A DNA stretch of 35,764 nucleotides. Origin: an uncultured Pedobacter sp. Its GTDB lineage: Bacteria > Bacteroidota > Bacteroidia > Sphingobacteriales > Sphingobacteriaceae. Position numbers and translations under genes: made by a program. Shown here piece by piece: positions 16,004-23,673 of the stretch. Positions within the stretch are counted from its first letter, which is position 1. Every line of letters starts with the position of its first letter. The notes under the pieces are model-generated. The model was not told the origin of the DNA and made no database searches. It saw only the letters and a program-made list of their open reading frames with translations. Where the stretch lies: contig NZ_CAMLHF010000033.1 of the NCBI RefSeq assembly GCF_946479715.1, positions 1 through 35,764 of the forward strand, written 5' to 3'.

Positions 16004-16318
16004 ATGAGTAATTCTGATAACTCTTCCGGACTTAACGACGTAGTATCTCACAATGTATATTTTGAAGGCAAGGTGCAAAGCCTTGGCCTGGAAACACTAA
16101 AAGGAAAAGCTACTGTTGGTGTAATGAAAAAGGGAACATATACATTTTCTGCATCCTTGCCAGAAGAAATGGTAGTCATATCGGGCATTATGCATGTAAA
16201 ACTTCCGGATGAAAGCTATAAGGAATATAAAAGCCAAGAAAATTTCCACGTAGCTGCTGGTACTTCTTTTGACATTATATGTAACGACGATGTAGCTTAT
16301 ATCTGCTATTACGGATAA
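16004..16318 (+). CDS. ppnP: Pyrimidine/purine nucleoside phosphorylase PpnP (DUF1255)
   Basis: The 104-residue protein is a single small cupin and aligns in memory with the YaiE/PpnP family across its length: HNVYFEGKVQSLGLET, KATVGVMKKGTYTF, EEMVVISGIMHVKLP, NFHVAAGTSFDII and YICYYG. E. coli PpnP cleaves many purine and pyrimidine nucleosides with phosphate to give base and ribose 1-phosphate. It acts in the cytoplasm in nucleoside salvage. The start has a plausible 5' region and a candidate promoter at 15938-15963. It is followed after 85 nt by an MFS transporter and a DeoR-type regulator, so a link with nucleoside or sugar use is possible but not shown. Confidence 0.93.
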   Translation: MSNSDNSSGLNDVVSHNVYFEGKVQSLGLETLKGKATVGVMKKGTYTFSASLPEEMVVISGIMHVKLPDESYKEYKSQENFHVAAGTSFDIICNDDVAYICYYG

Positions 16319-16366
16319 TCTGACTCATTTATTTTATCTAAAAGCATATTGTTTTTTGCGTATTTG

Positions 16367-16400
16367 TGCAAATTTGCATTTATTTGCATAATAAATATGC
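16367..16400 (+). promoter_or_regulatory. Candidate operator before the MFS/DeoR genes
   Basis: The perfect 12-bp palindrome TGCAAATTTGCA (16367-16378) is followed by ATTTGCA again and by an inverted repeat GCATA-N5-TATGC (16386-16400), which ends 3 nt before the MFS start codon. The DeoR-type regulator encoded two genes on is the obvious candidate to bind here. Confidence 0.5.
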
Positions 16401-16403
16401 GAT

Positions 16404-17579
16404 ATGGACATCATTGAAAAAACGATAAAGGCAAGGCGAGCCACCAAAGCCGTATTCTTAGTATGCGGACTCGGCGTGTCGAGTTGGGCACCAATGGTTC
16501 CTTATGCAAAAGAAAGGCTTCAGTTAAACGATGCAAGTTTAGGCTTGCTTCTTTTGCTTTTAGGTACCGGCGCAATCAGCATGATGCCCGTAAGTGGTAT
16601 TTTGTCAAATCGCTATGGGAGCCGCATAGTTATGCTTTGCTCTGCTTTAGTTATGGCGCTAACACTTCCATTGCTTTTAATTATGGATAATGTGGTCTGG
16701 ATGGGAGTGGTACTGTTCATATTCGGTTCAGCAGTTGGTACTGTTGATGTGGCCATGAACTCTCACGGAGTACACGTGCAAAACAGATTTGGTAAACCAA
16801 TTATGTCGTCCCTTCACGGGCTTTTCAGTGTTGGCGGGCTTTTGGGCTCCCTGGGCTTGGGTTTTCTGATGAAACTTGGCCTGGAGCCAATAACTGCCGC
16901 CGTAAGTATTGCTGTTTTGCTGATCATTATTGTTTCATGGAAATATAGCTCATTATTTGACCAGCAGACCGAAAGAGATGCCATTAAAGATTTCTCTTCA
17001 CATGATCAGAATAGCAATTCCAGCTCGTTCTCGTGGCTAACCGGAGGTGTTCTTTTTCTAGGAGCAATGTGTTTCGCTGTTTTTCTGGCCGAAGGATCAA
17101 TGTTAGACTGGAGTGCAGTCTTTTTAACAGAAAACAGAAAAATAGACGAGGAACTGGCTGGTGTTGGTTATGCAGCGTTTTCAATTGCAATGGCCACTAT
17201 GCGATTACTTGGAGATAAACTGGTTTCTCATCTTGATGGGCCAAAAGTTGTTATTGGTGGAAGCCTTATTGGTGCCGCAGGTATCTTTTTAGTAATACTT
17301 ACGCCTTGGTTGGTTACAGCATTGCTAGGTTTCATCTTATTGGGCTTAGGCGCAGCCAATATAGTTCCTGTGTTCATTAGCGAAGGTGGGAGATTAAAAA
17401 ATGTTTCTGCCTCAGTATCTATTCCGGCAATTACCACCATTGGTTATGCCGGACAACTGGCAGGACCAGCGATGCTTGGATTCATTGCTCATCACTATTC
17501 GTTGCCTATAGCTTTAGGCTTTAGCGGCTTTTTGCTTATTCTGGTAGCTGTTTTCTATAAAATGAAACCTAAACATTAG
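16404..17579 (+). CDS. MFS transporter, YbjJ-like
   Basis: The 391-residue protein has about twelve hydrophobic segments in two six-helix halves, with a hydrophilic central loop (about residues 185-210, rich in Asp and Ser). The MFS signature between helices 2 and 3 is recognisable (GILSNRYGSRIVMLC). DVAMNSHGVHVQNRFGKPIMSSLHG is the region typical of the YbjJ/fucose-permease-like group, and FLAEGSMLDWSAVFL begins the second half. It is an inner-membrane secondary transporter; the substrate is unknown, with sugars or nucleosides as guesses only. The DeoR-type regulator gene follows after 4 nt, and palindromic candidate operators lie directly upstream, so a regulated two-gene operon is likely. 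Confidence 0.9.
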   Translation: MDIIEKTIKARRATKAVFLVCGLGVSSWAPMVPYAKERLQLNDASLGLLLLLLGTGAISMMPVSGILSNRYGSRIVMLCSALVMALTLPLLLIMDNVVWMGVVLFIFGSAVGTVDVAMNSHGVHVQNRFGKPIMSSLHGLFSVGGLLGSLGLGFLMKLGLEPITAAVSIAVLLIIIVSWKYSSLFDQQTERDAIKDFSSHDQNSNSSSFSWLTGGVLFLGAMCFAVFLAEGSMLDWSAVFLTENRKIDEELAGVGYAAFSIAMATMRLLGDKLVSHLDGPKVVIGGSLIGAAGIFLVILTPWLVTALLGFILLGLGAANIVPVFISEGGRLKNVSASVSIPAITTIGYAGQLAGPAMLGFIAHHYSLPIALGFSGFLLILVAVFYKMKPKH

Positions 17580-17583
17580 TGTT

Positions 17584-18333
17584 ATGTTAAGAGAAGAGCG
17601 GTTTGATCATATCATTAGTCTTTTAAAGCGCGACGGTAAAGTAGCTTACGATTTGCTGTCGGCCGAACTAAATGTTTCTGAAGATACCATCAGAAGAGAC
17701 ATTGAAACGCTTCATAGCAATGGATTACTAGCCAAGGTAAGAGGCGGCGCTATTTTACCTTCAAGAAATCCTTTAAGTTTTCAGAATCGCACGGCCTATC
17801 TTACCGAAGGAAAAGATATAATAGCCCTAAAGGTCCAGCAATTTATAAAAAAAGGGCAAACCGTGTTTATGGATGGAGGAACAACTATATGTGCAATTGC
17901 CGCACATTTGCCGCTAGATTCCTGCTTTAGGGTGGTTACTAATAACCAGGCACTTATTCCAATACTGTCAAAGTTTAAAGAAATTGAAATAATTGTACTT
18001 GGTGGGGTTTATAACCGTAATACGGAAACCAATACCGGTGTTAAAACTTGCGAAGAGGTTAAGCATTATGTAGCAGACCTGTATCTTATGGGAACATGTG
18101 CTGTGCAAAGTAAATTTGGAATTACGGCCGCAATAAATGAAGATGGAGAAGTAAAACAGGCAATGCTAAATGCTTCAATAAAAAAGATCGCATTGAGTAA
18201 CACAGAGAAATTGGATGGTGTGCATAGTTTTAAGGTATGCGATATGCAGGAAATAGATGTGCTGATTACTGATATCCCAAGTGACGATAGCAGATTAGAT
18301 GCCTACCGTAATTTGGGAATAAAACTGGTTTAA
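17584..18333 (+). CDS. DeoR/GlpR family transcriptional regulator
   Basis: The 249-residue protein has an N-terminal winged helix-turn-helix (residues about 5-57: YDLLSAELNVSEDTIRRDIE, then LLAKVRGGAI). A DeoR sensor domain follows (about 75-235), with FMDGGTTICAIAAHLP, VVTNNQAL, GGVYNRNTETNTG and the late DxLITD element. Family members bind phosphorylated sugars and usually repress a nearby catabolic or transport operon. It starts 4 nt after the MFS gene and probably controls that operon through the palindromes at 16367-16400. The effector is not known. The length and domain pattern are normal for the family. Confidence 0.93.
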   Translation: MLREERFDHIISLLKRDGKVAYDLLSAELNVSEDTIRRDIETLHSNGLLAKVRGGAILPSRNPLSFQNRTAYLTEGKDIIALKVQQFIKKGQTVFMDGGTTICAIAAHLPLDSCFRVVTNNQALIPILSKFKEIEIIVLGGVYNRNTETNTGVKTCEEVKHYVADLYLMGTCAVQSKFGITAAINEDGEVKQAMLNASIKKIALSNTEKLDGVHSFKVCDMQEIDVLITDIPSDDSRLDAYRNLGIKLV

Positions 18334-18722
18334 TCAAGAAGAAGGGTGGATGAACCCTAAACACCCACCCTGGTTCCTGCACTTATCTCCCTCACTTTCC
18401 TAAAAGGTCCTCCCCGGACATATATAGTTATGCAAAAGCAAGGCCAGCCAATATAAAGTCCTTTAAAGCATTAATAACCAGCTATCCCCAAAATTGCCAG
18501 TGTATAATATGCATCAAAATGTAGAAAAATATCCTGAATTGCGCCGGTGTGTATATCCTGCAAATAAATTTTGGTTAGAAATGCAATCTTCGGTCTTTGC
18601 TTGATGGTTTAAAATAGGTATATTCAGCTAACCAAATACTAAGAATTAATTTAAATATAACCTTTAAATAAAATTGAGGCTATTTAAGTTTTGTTACTTA
18701 GCGCACAAACAGACAAGCTCCA
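18334..18722. other. 389-nt intergenic region before the ECF sigma gene
   Basis: It begins with a hairpin (AGGGTGG 18343-18349 with CCACCCT 18365-18371) that lacks a T run, so it is only a weak candidate terminator for the MFS/DeoR unit. I found no convincing small ORF, tRNA or repeat in the rest. A TAAGTTTTG near 18686 resembles a -7 box with one extra base and may serve the sigma gene. Confidence 0.4.
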
Positions 18723-19259
18723 ATGAAAGACCTTAAAAGCTTTGAATATATCTATATCCAGCATTGGGAAAAATTATATGCCTTCTGTTTTAAGATGACG
18801 GGTGATGAATATGTTTCACAAAACATAGTACAAGATATCTTTACTGACCTTTGGGACAGAAGAGATAAAGTCCATATTTTATCCATAGAACATTATTTAT
18901 TTAGGGCCGCCAAAAACCAGGTATTAAAAGAGTATAGAAAAAAGCGCTTTGATACCGTAGTTATTGAGGAAAAATTTGAGAACTACCTGGTCGAGAACAC
19001 TTCTTCGCTGGAACCCGAATTGCTGGATAAACTTTATTCCTTATTGGAACATCTTCCTGAAAAAAGAAAAGAAATTCTGATCATGAATAAATTAGAGGAA
19101 ATGGATATAGCGCAAATTGCAGCTAAGCTAAACCTCTCTAAACAAACGGTAAAAAACCAGGTTTCCTCTGCATTAAAACAGTTAAGACTTCATGCCGGAG
19201 AAACATCTTTGCTCATCTTCGCAATTGGAATTTACTTCGCCGCTCATATCATACTATAG
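18723..19259 (+). CDS. ECF RNA polymerase sigma factor (Bacteroidota FecI-like type)
   Basis: The 178-residue protein has sigma region 2 (about residues 10-75, with GDEYVSQNIVQDIFTDLW and HYLFRAAKNQVL) and region 4 (about 105-155, LPEKRKEILIMNKLEEMDIA and LNLSKQTVKNQVSSALKQLR). The C terminus ends in a hydrophobic stretch (about 160-178, SLLIFAIGIYFAAHIIL), which could place the sigma factor at the inner membrane next to its FecR partner. Such sigma factors are activated by an outer-membrane SusC receptor through FecR and then transcribe the susC/susD genes. The FecR gene starts 137 nt downstream and susC follows, so the cognate set is complete. Confidence 0.93.
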   Translation: MKDLKSFEYIYIQHWEKLYAFCFKMTGDEYVSQNIVQDIFTDLWDRRDKVHILSIEHYLFRAAKNQVLKEYRKKRFDTVVIEEKFENYLVENTSSLEPELLDKLYSLLEHLPEKRKEILIMNKLEEMDIAQIAAKLNLSKQTVKNQVSSALKQLRLHAGETSLLIFAIGIYFAAHIIL

Positions 19260-19265
19260 CGTACG

Positions 19266-19285
19266 CCGTGATCTCGAAATGACGG
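19266..19285. repeat. Short interrupted palindrome related to the 5052-5123 repeat
   Basis: The 20-nt element has CCGT/ACGG ends and a TCGA centre with two mismatched pairs. TCGAAATGACGG here differs by one base from TCGAGATGACGG at 5114-5125. It lies just after the sigma factor stop codon and looks like a solo or eroded copy. Confidence 0.5.
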
Positions 19286-19396
19286 TACCTTTAATACGGC
19301 AGTCTTAAGAAGGTAATTTACAATTAACAATTATTTAACAAACCCGGATAGTACTTTTTTGCCATCGCTGGTACTTATAGTTGATTTATAAGTATT

Positions 19397-20320
19397 ATGA
19401 CAAAAAAGAACATACACTATCTCAGGCATCTGATAGAGAAAAGCGAGAAAAATGAAATTTCTGAGGCAGAGAAAAATCTGTTGGAAGATTTTCTAAAAAA
19501 GGAGTTTGACAATGCTGAATGGGATAACATTAAAATGGGTTCTAAAGAAAATGTTTCTGCCGAAATATTTAAGAACATAAAAGCCCATGGCACCGTAAAA
19601 AAATCTTTCGCAATCTATTATAAGTACGCAGCCGCTGCATGTATTGTCTTGATGGTGGGCATTGGAATCTTTTTAAACTCTAAGGTTGATATTAAAGATA
19701 TTACCGTAACAACTGCGTCTGCTACCGATTCGGTAAAACTTAATGATGGTACGTTAGTTTACCTTGCTGCAAACTCGGTTTTTAAATACCCTGAACAATT
19801 TAATAGCAAAACCAGATCTGTTACCCTGCTAAAAGGTAATGCTTTTTTTAAAGTAACAAAAGATCCAAAACATCCTTTCATCATTACCTCTGCCAATATT
19901 AAAACAAGAGTATTGGGAACCTCATTCCATATCAGCCTTGATAAAGGCAGGTCGAGCGTTACCGTAATCACAGGGCATGTGCGCGTGTCTTCAGATAAGC
20001 AGATTACTTATCTGGAGCCTAATGAAAGAGCAGTTTTTACTACATCAGGACTTAAAAAGCAAAGAGTAAGCGATATGTCGCTCTACAGCTGGTACAAGAA
20101 GGATATAGATTTAAACAATGTAACCCTCCACAAAGTATTTACCCTCCTCAATTTTAAGTATGGGGTAAACTTTAAACCTGAAGATAAAGAAATACTAAAT
20201 ACAAGGATAACACTATATATCAAAGGCGGTTTATCCCTTCAAAATATCCTGGATCAAATAAATTATGTTACACACCTAAAATTCAAACCATATGGAGATA
20301 CAGTAACCGTAAGTCATTAA
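19397..20320 (+). CDS. FecR family anti-sigma factor
   Basis: The 307-residue protein has an N-terminal cytoplasmic segment (about residues 1-74) for sigma binding, one membrane helix (about 76-93, AAAACIVLMVGIGIFL) and a periplasmic FecR domain (about 110-205). That domain carries DSVKLNDGTLVYLAANSVF, VTLLKGNAFFKVTKDPKHPF and TRVLGTSFHI. A C-terminal DUF4974/STN-like part follows (about 232-303, NNVTLHKVFTLLNFKYGV and LSLQNILDQI). It sits in the inner membrane, holds the ECF sigma factor and senses the SusC STN domain. It lies between the sigma and susC genes, the standard order. A hairpin at 20328-20352 separates it from susC, which may be transcribed on its own. Confidence 0.94.
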   Translation: MTKKNIHYLRHLIEKSEKNEISEAEKNLLEDFLKKEFDNAEWDNIKMGSKENVSAEIFKNIKAHGTVKKSFAIYYKYAAAACIVLMVGIGIFLNSKVDIKDITVTTASATDSVKLNDGTLVYLAANSVFKYPEQFNSKTRSVTLLKGNAFFKVTKDPKHPFIITSANIKTRVLGTSFHISLDKGRSSVTVITGHVRVSSDKQITYLEPNERAVFTTSGLKKQRVSDMSLYSWYKKDIDLNNVTLHKVFTLLNFKYGVNFKPEDKEILNTRITLYIKGGLSLQNILDQINYVTHLKFKPYGDTVTVSH

Positions 20321-20327
20321 AAAAAAA

Positions 20328-20352
20328 CCGCAGTTGCTGAGAACAACTACGG
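20328..20352 (-). terminator. Hairpin between fecR and susC; terminator-like only on the minus strand
   Basis: CCG/CGG and AGTTG/CAACT pairs with one mismatch enclose a 7-nt loop. On the plus strand a run of A precedes it and there is no T run after it; on the minus strand the stem is followed by a T run. It may stop antisense RNA from susC or shape the intercistronic mRNA. Confidence 0.45.
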
Positions 20353-20389
20353 CTAACTATTAAGTATCAAATAAATTAATAACTTAAAT

Positions 20390-23300
20390 ATGCATTATAA
20401 ATATACTTTTTTTAACCTGAAAAAGATATGTTTTCTGGCTGCGGGTTTCCTGCTTATGCAACCTGCACAGTCAAAAACATTGGTTAACAGTTACTTCAAT
20501 GAGAATGCTAAGGCATCCAATGAGACCTTGGTAAACATCTTTTTACAATTGAGCAAGCAAACCAGCTATAAGTTTAGCTATAGTGAGGCTGTAATTGCCG
20601 ATAAGAAGACATACCCGGTAACCTATTCCAAACCACTTAAAGAACTGCTTAAAGACCTGTCAGAGAAAGCCGATTTTAGCTATAGCATTGTTGAAAATCT
20701 TGTCCTGATCAGTAAGAATAAAAAAGATAAAGCACCTGCAAAAGTGTCTTCCGTTCAACAAATCATAAAGGGTAAGGTGTTGGATGAAAACGACCTGCCG
20801 CTTATAGGTGCAACAGTTAGAGAAACAGATTCTAAAAATGCTGTTAGTACAGGTACAAAAGGGGAATTTGAAATCAGATCTACCAAAGGAAAAACCTTAG
20901 AAGTATCTTTTATTGGATATAAAAGTAAACTGGTTGTAATTAATGCCGATGTGCTTACCATTAAACTGGAACCTGATGCATCCAGTTTGGGTGAAGTTTT
21001 AGTTGTAGGTTATGGAAAACAAACAAAAAAAGATGTAACCGGTTCTGTTACCCAGTTGGATGAAAAGAGCTTCAGACAAGGAGTTGTGGTATCTGCCGAT
21101 AACTTATTGCAAGGTAAAGTTGCCGGTGTAAGGGTAGTGAACAGCAGTGGTGAGCCGGGTGGTGGTGTTGATGTAACCATCCGTGGTGTAGGCTCTATCA
21201 GAAGCGGAAGCACACCGCTTTTTGTAGTAGATGGAGTACCTCTAACTAACGATGACGTAAGCCCGACCGGACAAAACGTGGGATTCGGATCATCAAAAGC
21301 AAAGAACCCGCTTAACTTTTTAAATACAAGTGATATTGAATCTATTTCTGTTTTAAAAGATGCTTCTGCGGCAGCAATTTATGGAGCCCGCGGATCCAAC
21401 GGTGTTGTTATTGTAACTACCAAAAAAGGGAAAAAGGGAGAGGCTACCTTTACAGCCGATTCTTACCTTGGCCTTTCTACCGTAGCACATAAGCTTGATT
21501 TGCTTTCTGCAGATGAATATCGTAATGCAATTACCGAGAAGGCTTTTGATCATGGCGGCAACACCGATTGGCAGGATGTGATTTACCGTCGTGCACAAAC
21601 CAGAAACAGCTCACTATCGTTTTCAAAACAAACAAATTCCGGAAACTACTATGTATCAGCCGCACAGATGGATCAGGAAGGTATTGTTAAAAACAGTGAT
21701 TTCAGACGTACATCTGGAAGGATCAACGCTTCTGAATCTTTTCTTGATAACCAGCGTTTAAAAATCGGGGTAAATCTTACCGCAAGTGAAACAAAAGATG
21801 ATGGCGTTCCAACCAGTGATGATGGAGGTTCTAATGGACAGCTGATCATCCAAACGCTAATGTCTAATCCAACACGTCCGGTATTTGATGAAAATGGTAA
21901 ATACACCAATTTCAATATGAATGCGCATTACAACCCGGCTTATTTGCTGAGCGTTTACCGCGACAGGACACGCACGTTAAGGGTGCTTGGAAATATGGAC
22001 CTTTCTTTCAGAATAGTAAAAGGCCTTGAATACAAATTTAACCTGGGCTTAGATCGTTCTGTAGCTGAAAGGAATACCACTATATTCCCTAACCTTACAG
22101 ATATTAACCCAACAGGAAAATACGTACAGTATAATCTAAACTCCAAAAGTACGCTTATGGAGCACTACCTGAATTATAACCTGTTAGAAGGTAAACACAA
22201 ACTGGAAGTACTTGGCGGGTTCTCGTATCAAAAGTTTGAGCGGGGCGGAAATAGCTTTAGTATTGATGGAATAGCTGCTGAAAGCTCAGGTGTTTTGCCT
22301 GAAAATAACCCAGGCTTTGCAGGTAAACAAACGGGAGTATTTGGATTTGCACAGGAAAATGAATTGCAGTCTTTTTTCTCAAGGGTTAACTACTCGTATG
22401 CCAACAAATACCTGTTAACAGCCTCTGTACGTGCCGATGGTTCTACACGTTTCGGAAAAAACAACAAATACGGTTACTTTCCTTCCTTTGCACTCGGCTG
22501 GAACATGTCGCAGGAAGATTTCCTGAAAGATGTTTCTTTCCTTGATAACCTGAAATTAAGAGCTAGCTGGGGCCAAACCGGTAACCAGGAGGTTGAAAAC
22601 AAAATCACCAAAGCCAGTTACGCATTATCAACAGGCGATGGATACTACCTTTATAATGATTTAGCTCTGGTAAATGGTATCTCTGTTACCAGAACACCAA
22701 ATCCTGATTTAAAGTGGGAAGTAGTAACGCAATACAACGTGGGATTGGATTTCGAATTATGGAAAGGCAAATTATATGGAACATTAGATTACTTCAAAAA
22801 AACCACAACCGATGCGATTCTTAATATCCCCTCACAGGTTTTAAGTCCTACCAATACAGTATGGGTAAATATTGATGGTAAAATTGTAAACAAAGGATTT
22901 GAGTTTATGCTGGGTTCTAAGCTGATCGACAACGGTAATTTCAACTGGTCAATTGATGTGAATGGTGCCACACTTCAAAACAAAATTGAAAACCTACCCG
23001 TTTCCGAAATCCTTTCAGGAACTATCTCAGGTCCCGGACAATCAGGAGTAGCTGCCAATATTTATAAAAGTGGTTATGCTGCGGGCTCATTTTATTTATT
23101 GGAACATATCGGATATGATGATAAAGGAGCTAACATCTTTAAGGATGTTAACAACGATGGGGTAATCAATAACAATGACCGTGTGATTATTCAGGGTGCA
23201 ATTCCCAAATTTACTTATGGTTTTAATAGCCAGATGAACTACAAAAGCTTCGACTTCTCCTTTTCAATCATAGGCCAGTCAGGTGGTTATTTAGTAAATA

Positions 23301-23671
23301 ATACAGGGTTAAACGCATTAAATATCAATAACCTGGCTTCAGACAGAAACGTTTCCCGCCGTTATTTTAAATCTGGTGCCAATCCTGCAAATCCGCCTCA
23401 GCTTTCTACACTTTACTTAGAGAAATCAGATTTCTTAAGGCTTAATTCAGCACGTTTGGGCTATAATTTTAAGTTCAACAAGTTGACCTGGCTTAATGGT
23501 TTAGGTATTTACGTTACCGGACAAAATTTATTTACAATCACTAAATACAGTGGTTACGACCCATTAATTAACAGTCCAAAAGCGAGTGGTGGAAACCAAT
23601 CATTGGGTATAGATTATTCTAGTTATCCAACTGCAAAAACGTTTCTTTTTGGCGCAACTATAAAATTATAA
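20390..23671 (+). CDS. SusC/RagA family TonB-linked outer-membrane protein with STN domain
   Basis: The 1093-residue protein has a signal peptide (about 1-28) and an STN signalling domain (about 43-108, ETLVNIFLQLSKQTSYKFSY). A carboxypeptidase-regulatory-like domain follows (about 123-195, IKGKVLDENDLPLIGATVRE), then a TonB-box-like LGEVLVVGYG near 200. The plug (about 210-325, with GVDVTIRGVGSIRSGSTPLFVVDG, PLNFLNTSDIESISVLKDAS and IYGARGSNGVVIVTTKKG) and a 22-strand barrel complete it. SusC proteins import glycans or peptides captured by the SusD lid, driven by TonB. The STN domain is the part that signals to FecR, and the FecR and sigma genes lie directly upstream. susD follows after 2 nt. 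No degradative enzyme is adjacent, so the substrate is unknown. Confidence 0.95.
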   Translation: MHYKYTFFNLKKICFLAAGFLLMQPAQSKTLVNSYFNENAKASNETLVNIFLQLSKQTSYKFSYSEAVIADKKTYPVTYSKPLKELLKDLSEKADFSYSIVENLVLISKNKKDKAPAKVSSVQQIIKGKVLDENDLPLIGATVRETDSKNAVSTGTKGEFEIRSTKGKTLEVSFIGYKSKLVVINADVLTIKLEPDASSLGEVLVVGYGKQTKKDVTGSVTQLDEKSFRQGVVVSADNLLQGKVAGVRVVNSSGEPGGGVDVTIRGVGSIRSGSTPLFVVDGVPLTNDDVSPTGQNVGFGSSKAKNPLNFLNTSDIESISVLKDASAAAIYGARGSNGVVIVTTKKGKKGEATFTADSYLGLSTVAHKLDLLSADEYRNAITEKAFDHGGNTDWQDVIYRRAQTRNSSLSFSKQTNSGNYYVSAAQMDQEGIVKNSDFRRTSGRINASESFLDNQRLKIGVNLTASETKDDGVPTSDDGGSNGQLIIQTLMSNPTRPVFDENGKYTNFNMNAHYNPAYLLSVYRDRTRTLRVLGNMDLSFRIVKGLEYKFNLGLDRSVAERNTTIFPNLTDINPTGKYVQYNLNSKSTLMEHYLNYNLLEGKHKLEVLGGFSYQKFERGGNSFSIDGIAAESSGVLPENNPGFAGKQTGVFGFAQENELQSFFSRVNYSYANKYLLTASVRADGSTRFGKNNKYGYFPSFALGWNMSQEDFLKDVSFLDNLKLRASWGQTGNQEVENKITKASYALSTGDGYYLYNDLALVNGISVTRTPNPDLKWEVVTQYNVGLDFELWKGKLYGTLDYFKKTTTDAILNIPSQVLSPTNTVWVNIDGKIVNKGFEFMLGSKLIDNGNFNWSIDVNGATLQNKIENLPVSEILSGTISGPGQSGVAANIYKSGYAAGSFYLLEHIGYDDKGANIFKDVNNDGVINNNDRVIIQGAIPKFTYGFNSQMNYKSFDFSFSIIGQSGGYLVNNTGLNALNINNLASDRNVSRRYFKSGANPANPPQLSTLYLEKSDFLRLNSARLGYNFKFNKLTWLNGLGIYVTGQNLFTITKYSGYDPLINSPKASGGNQSLGIDYSSYPTAKTFLFGATIKL

Positions 23672-23673
23672 AA

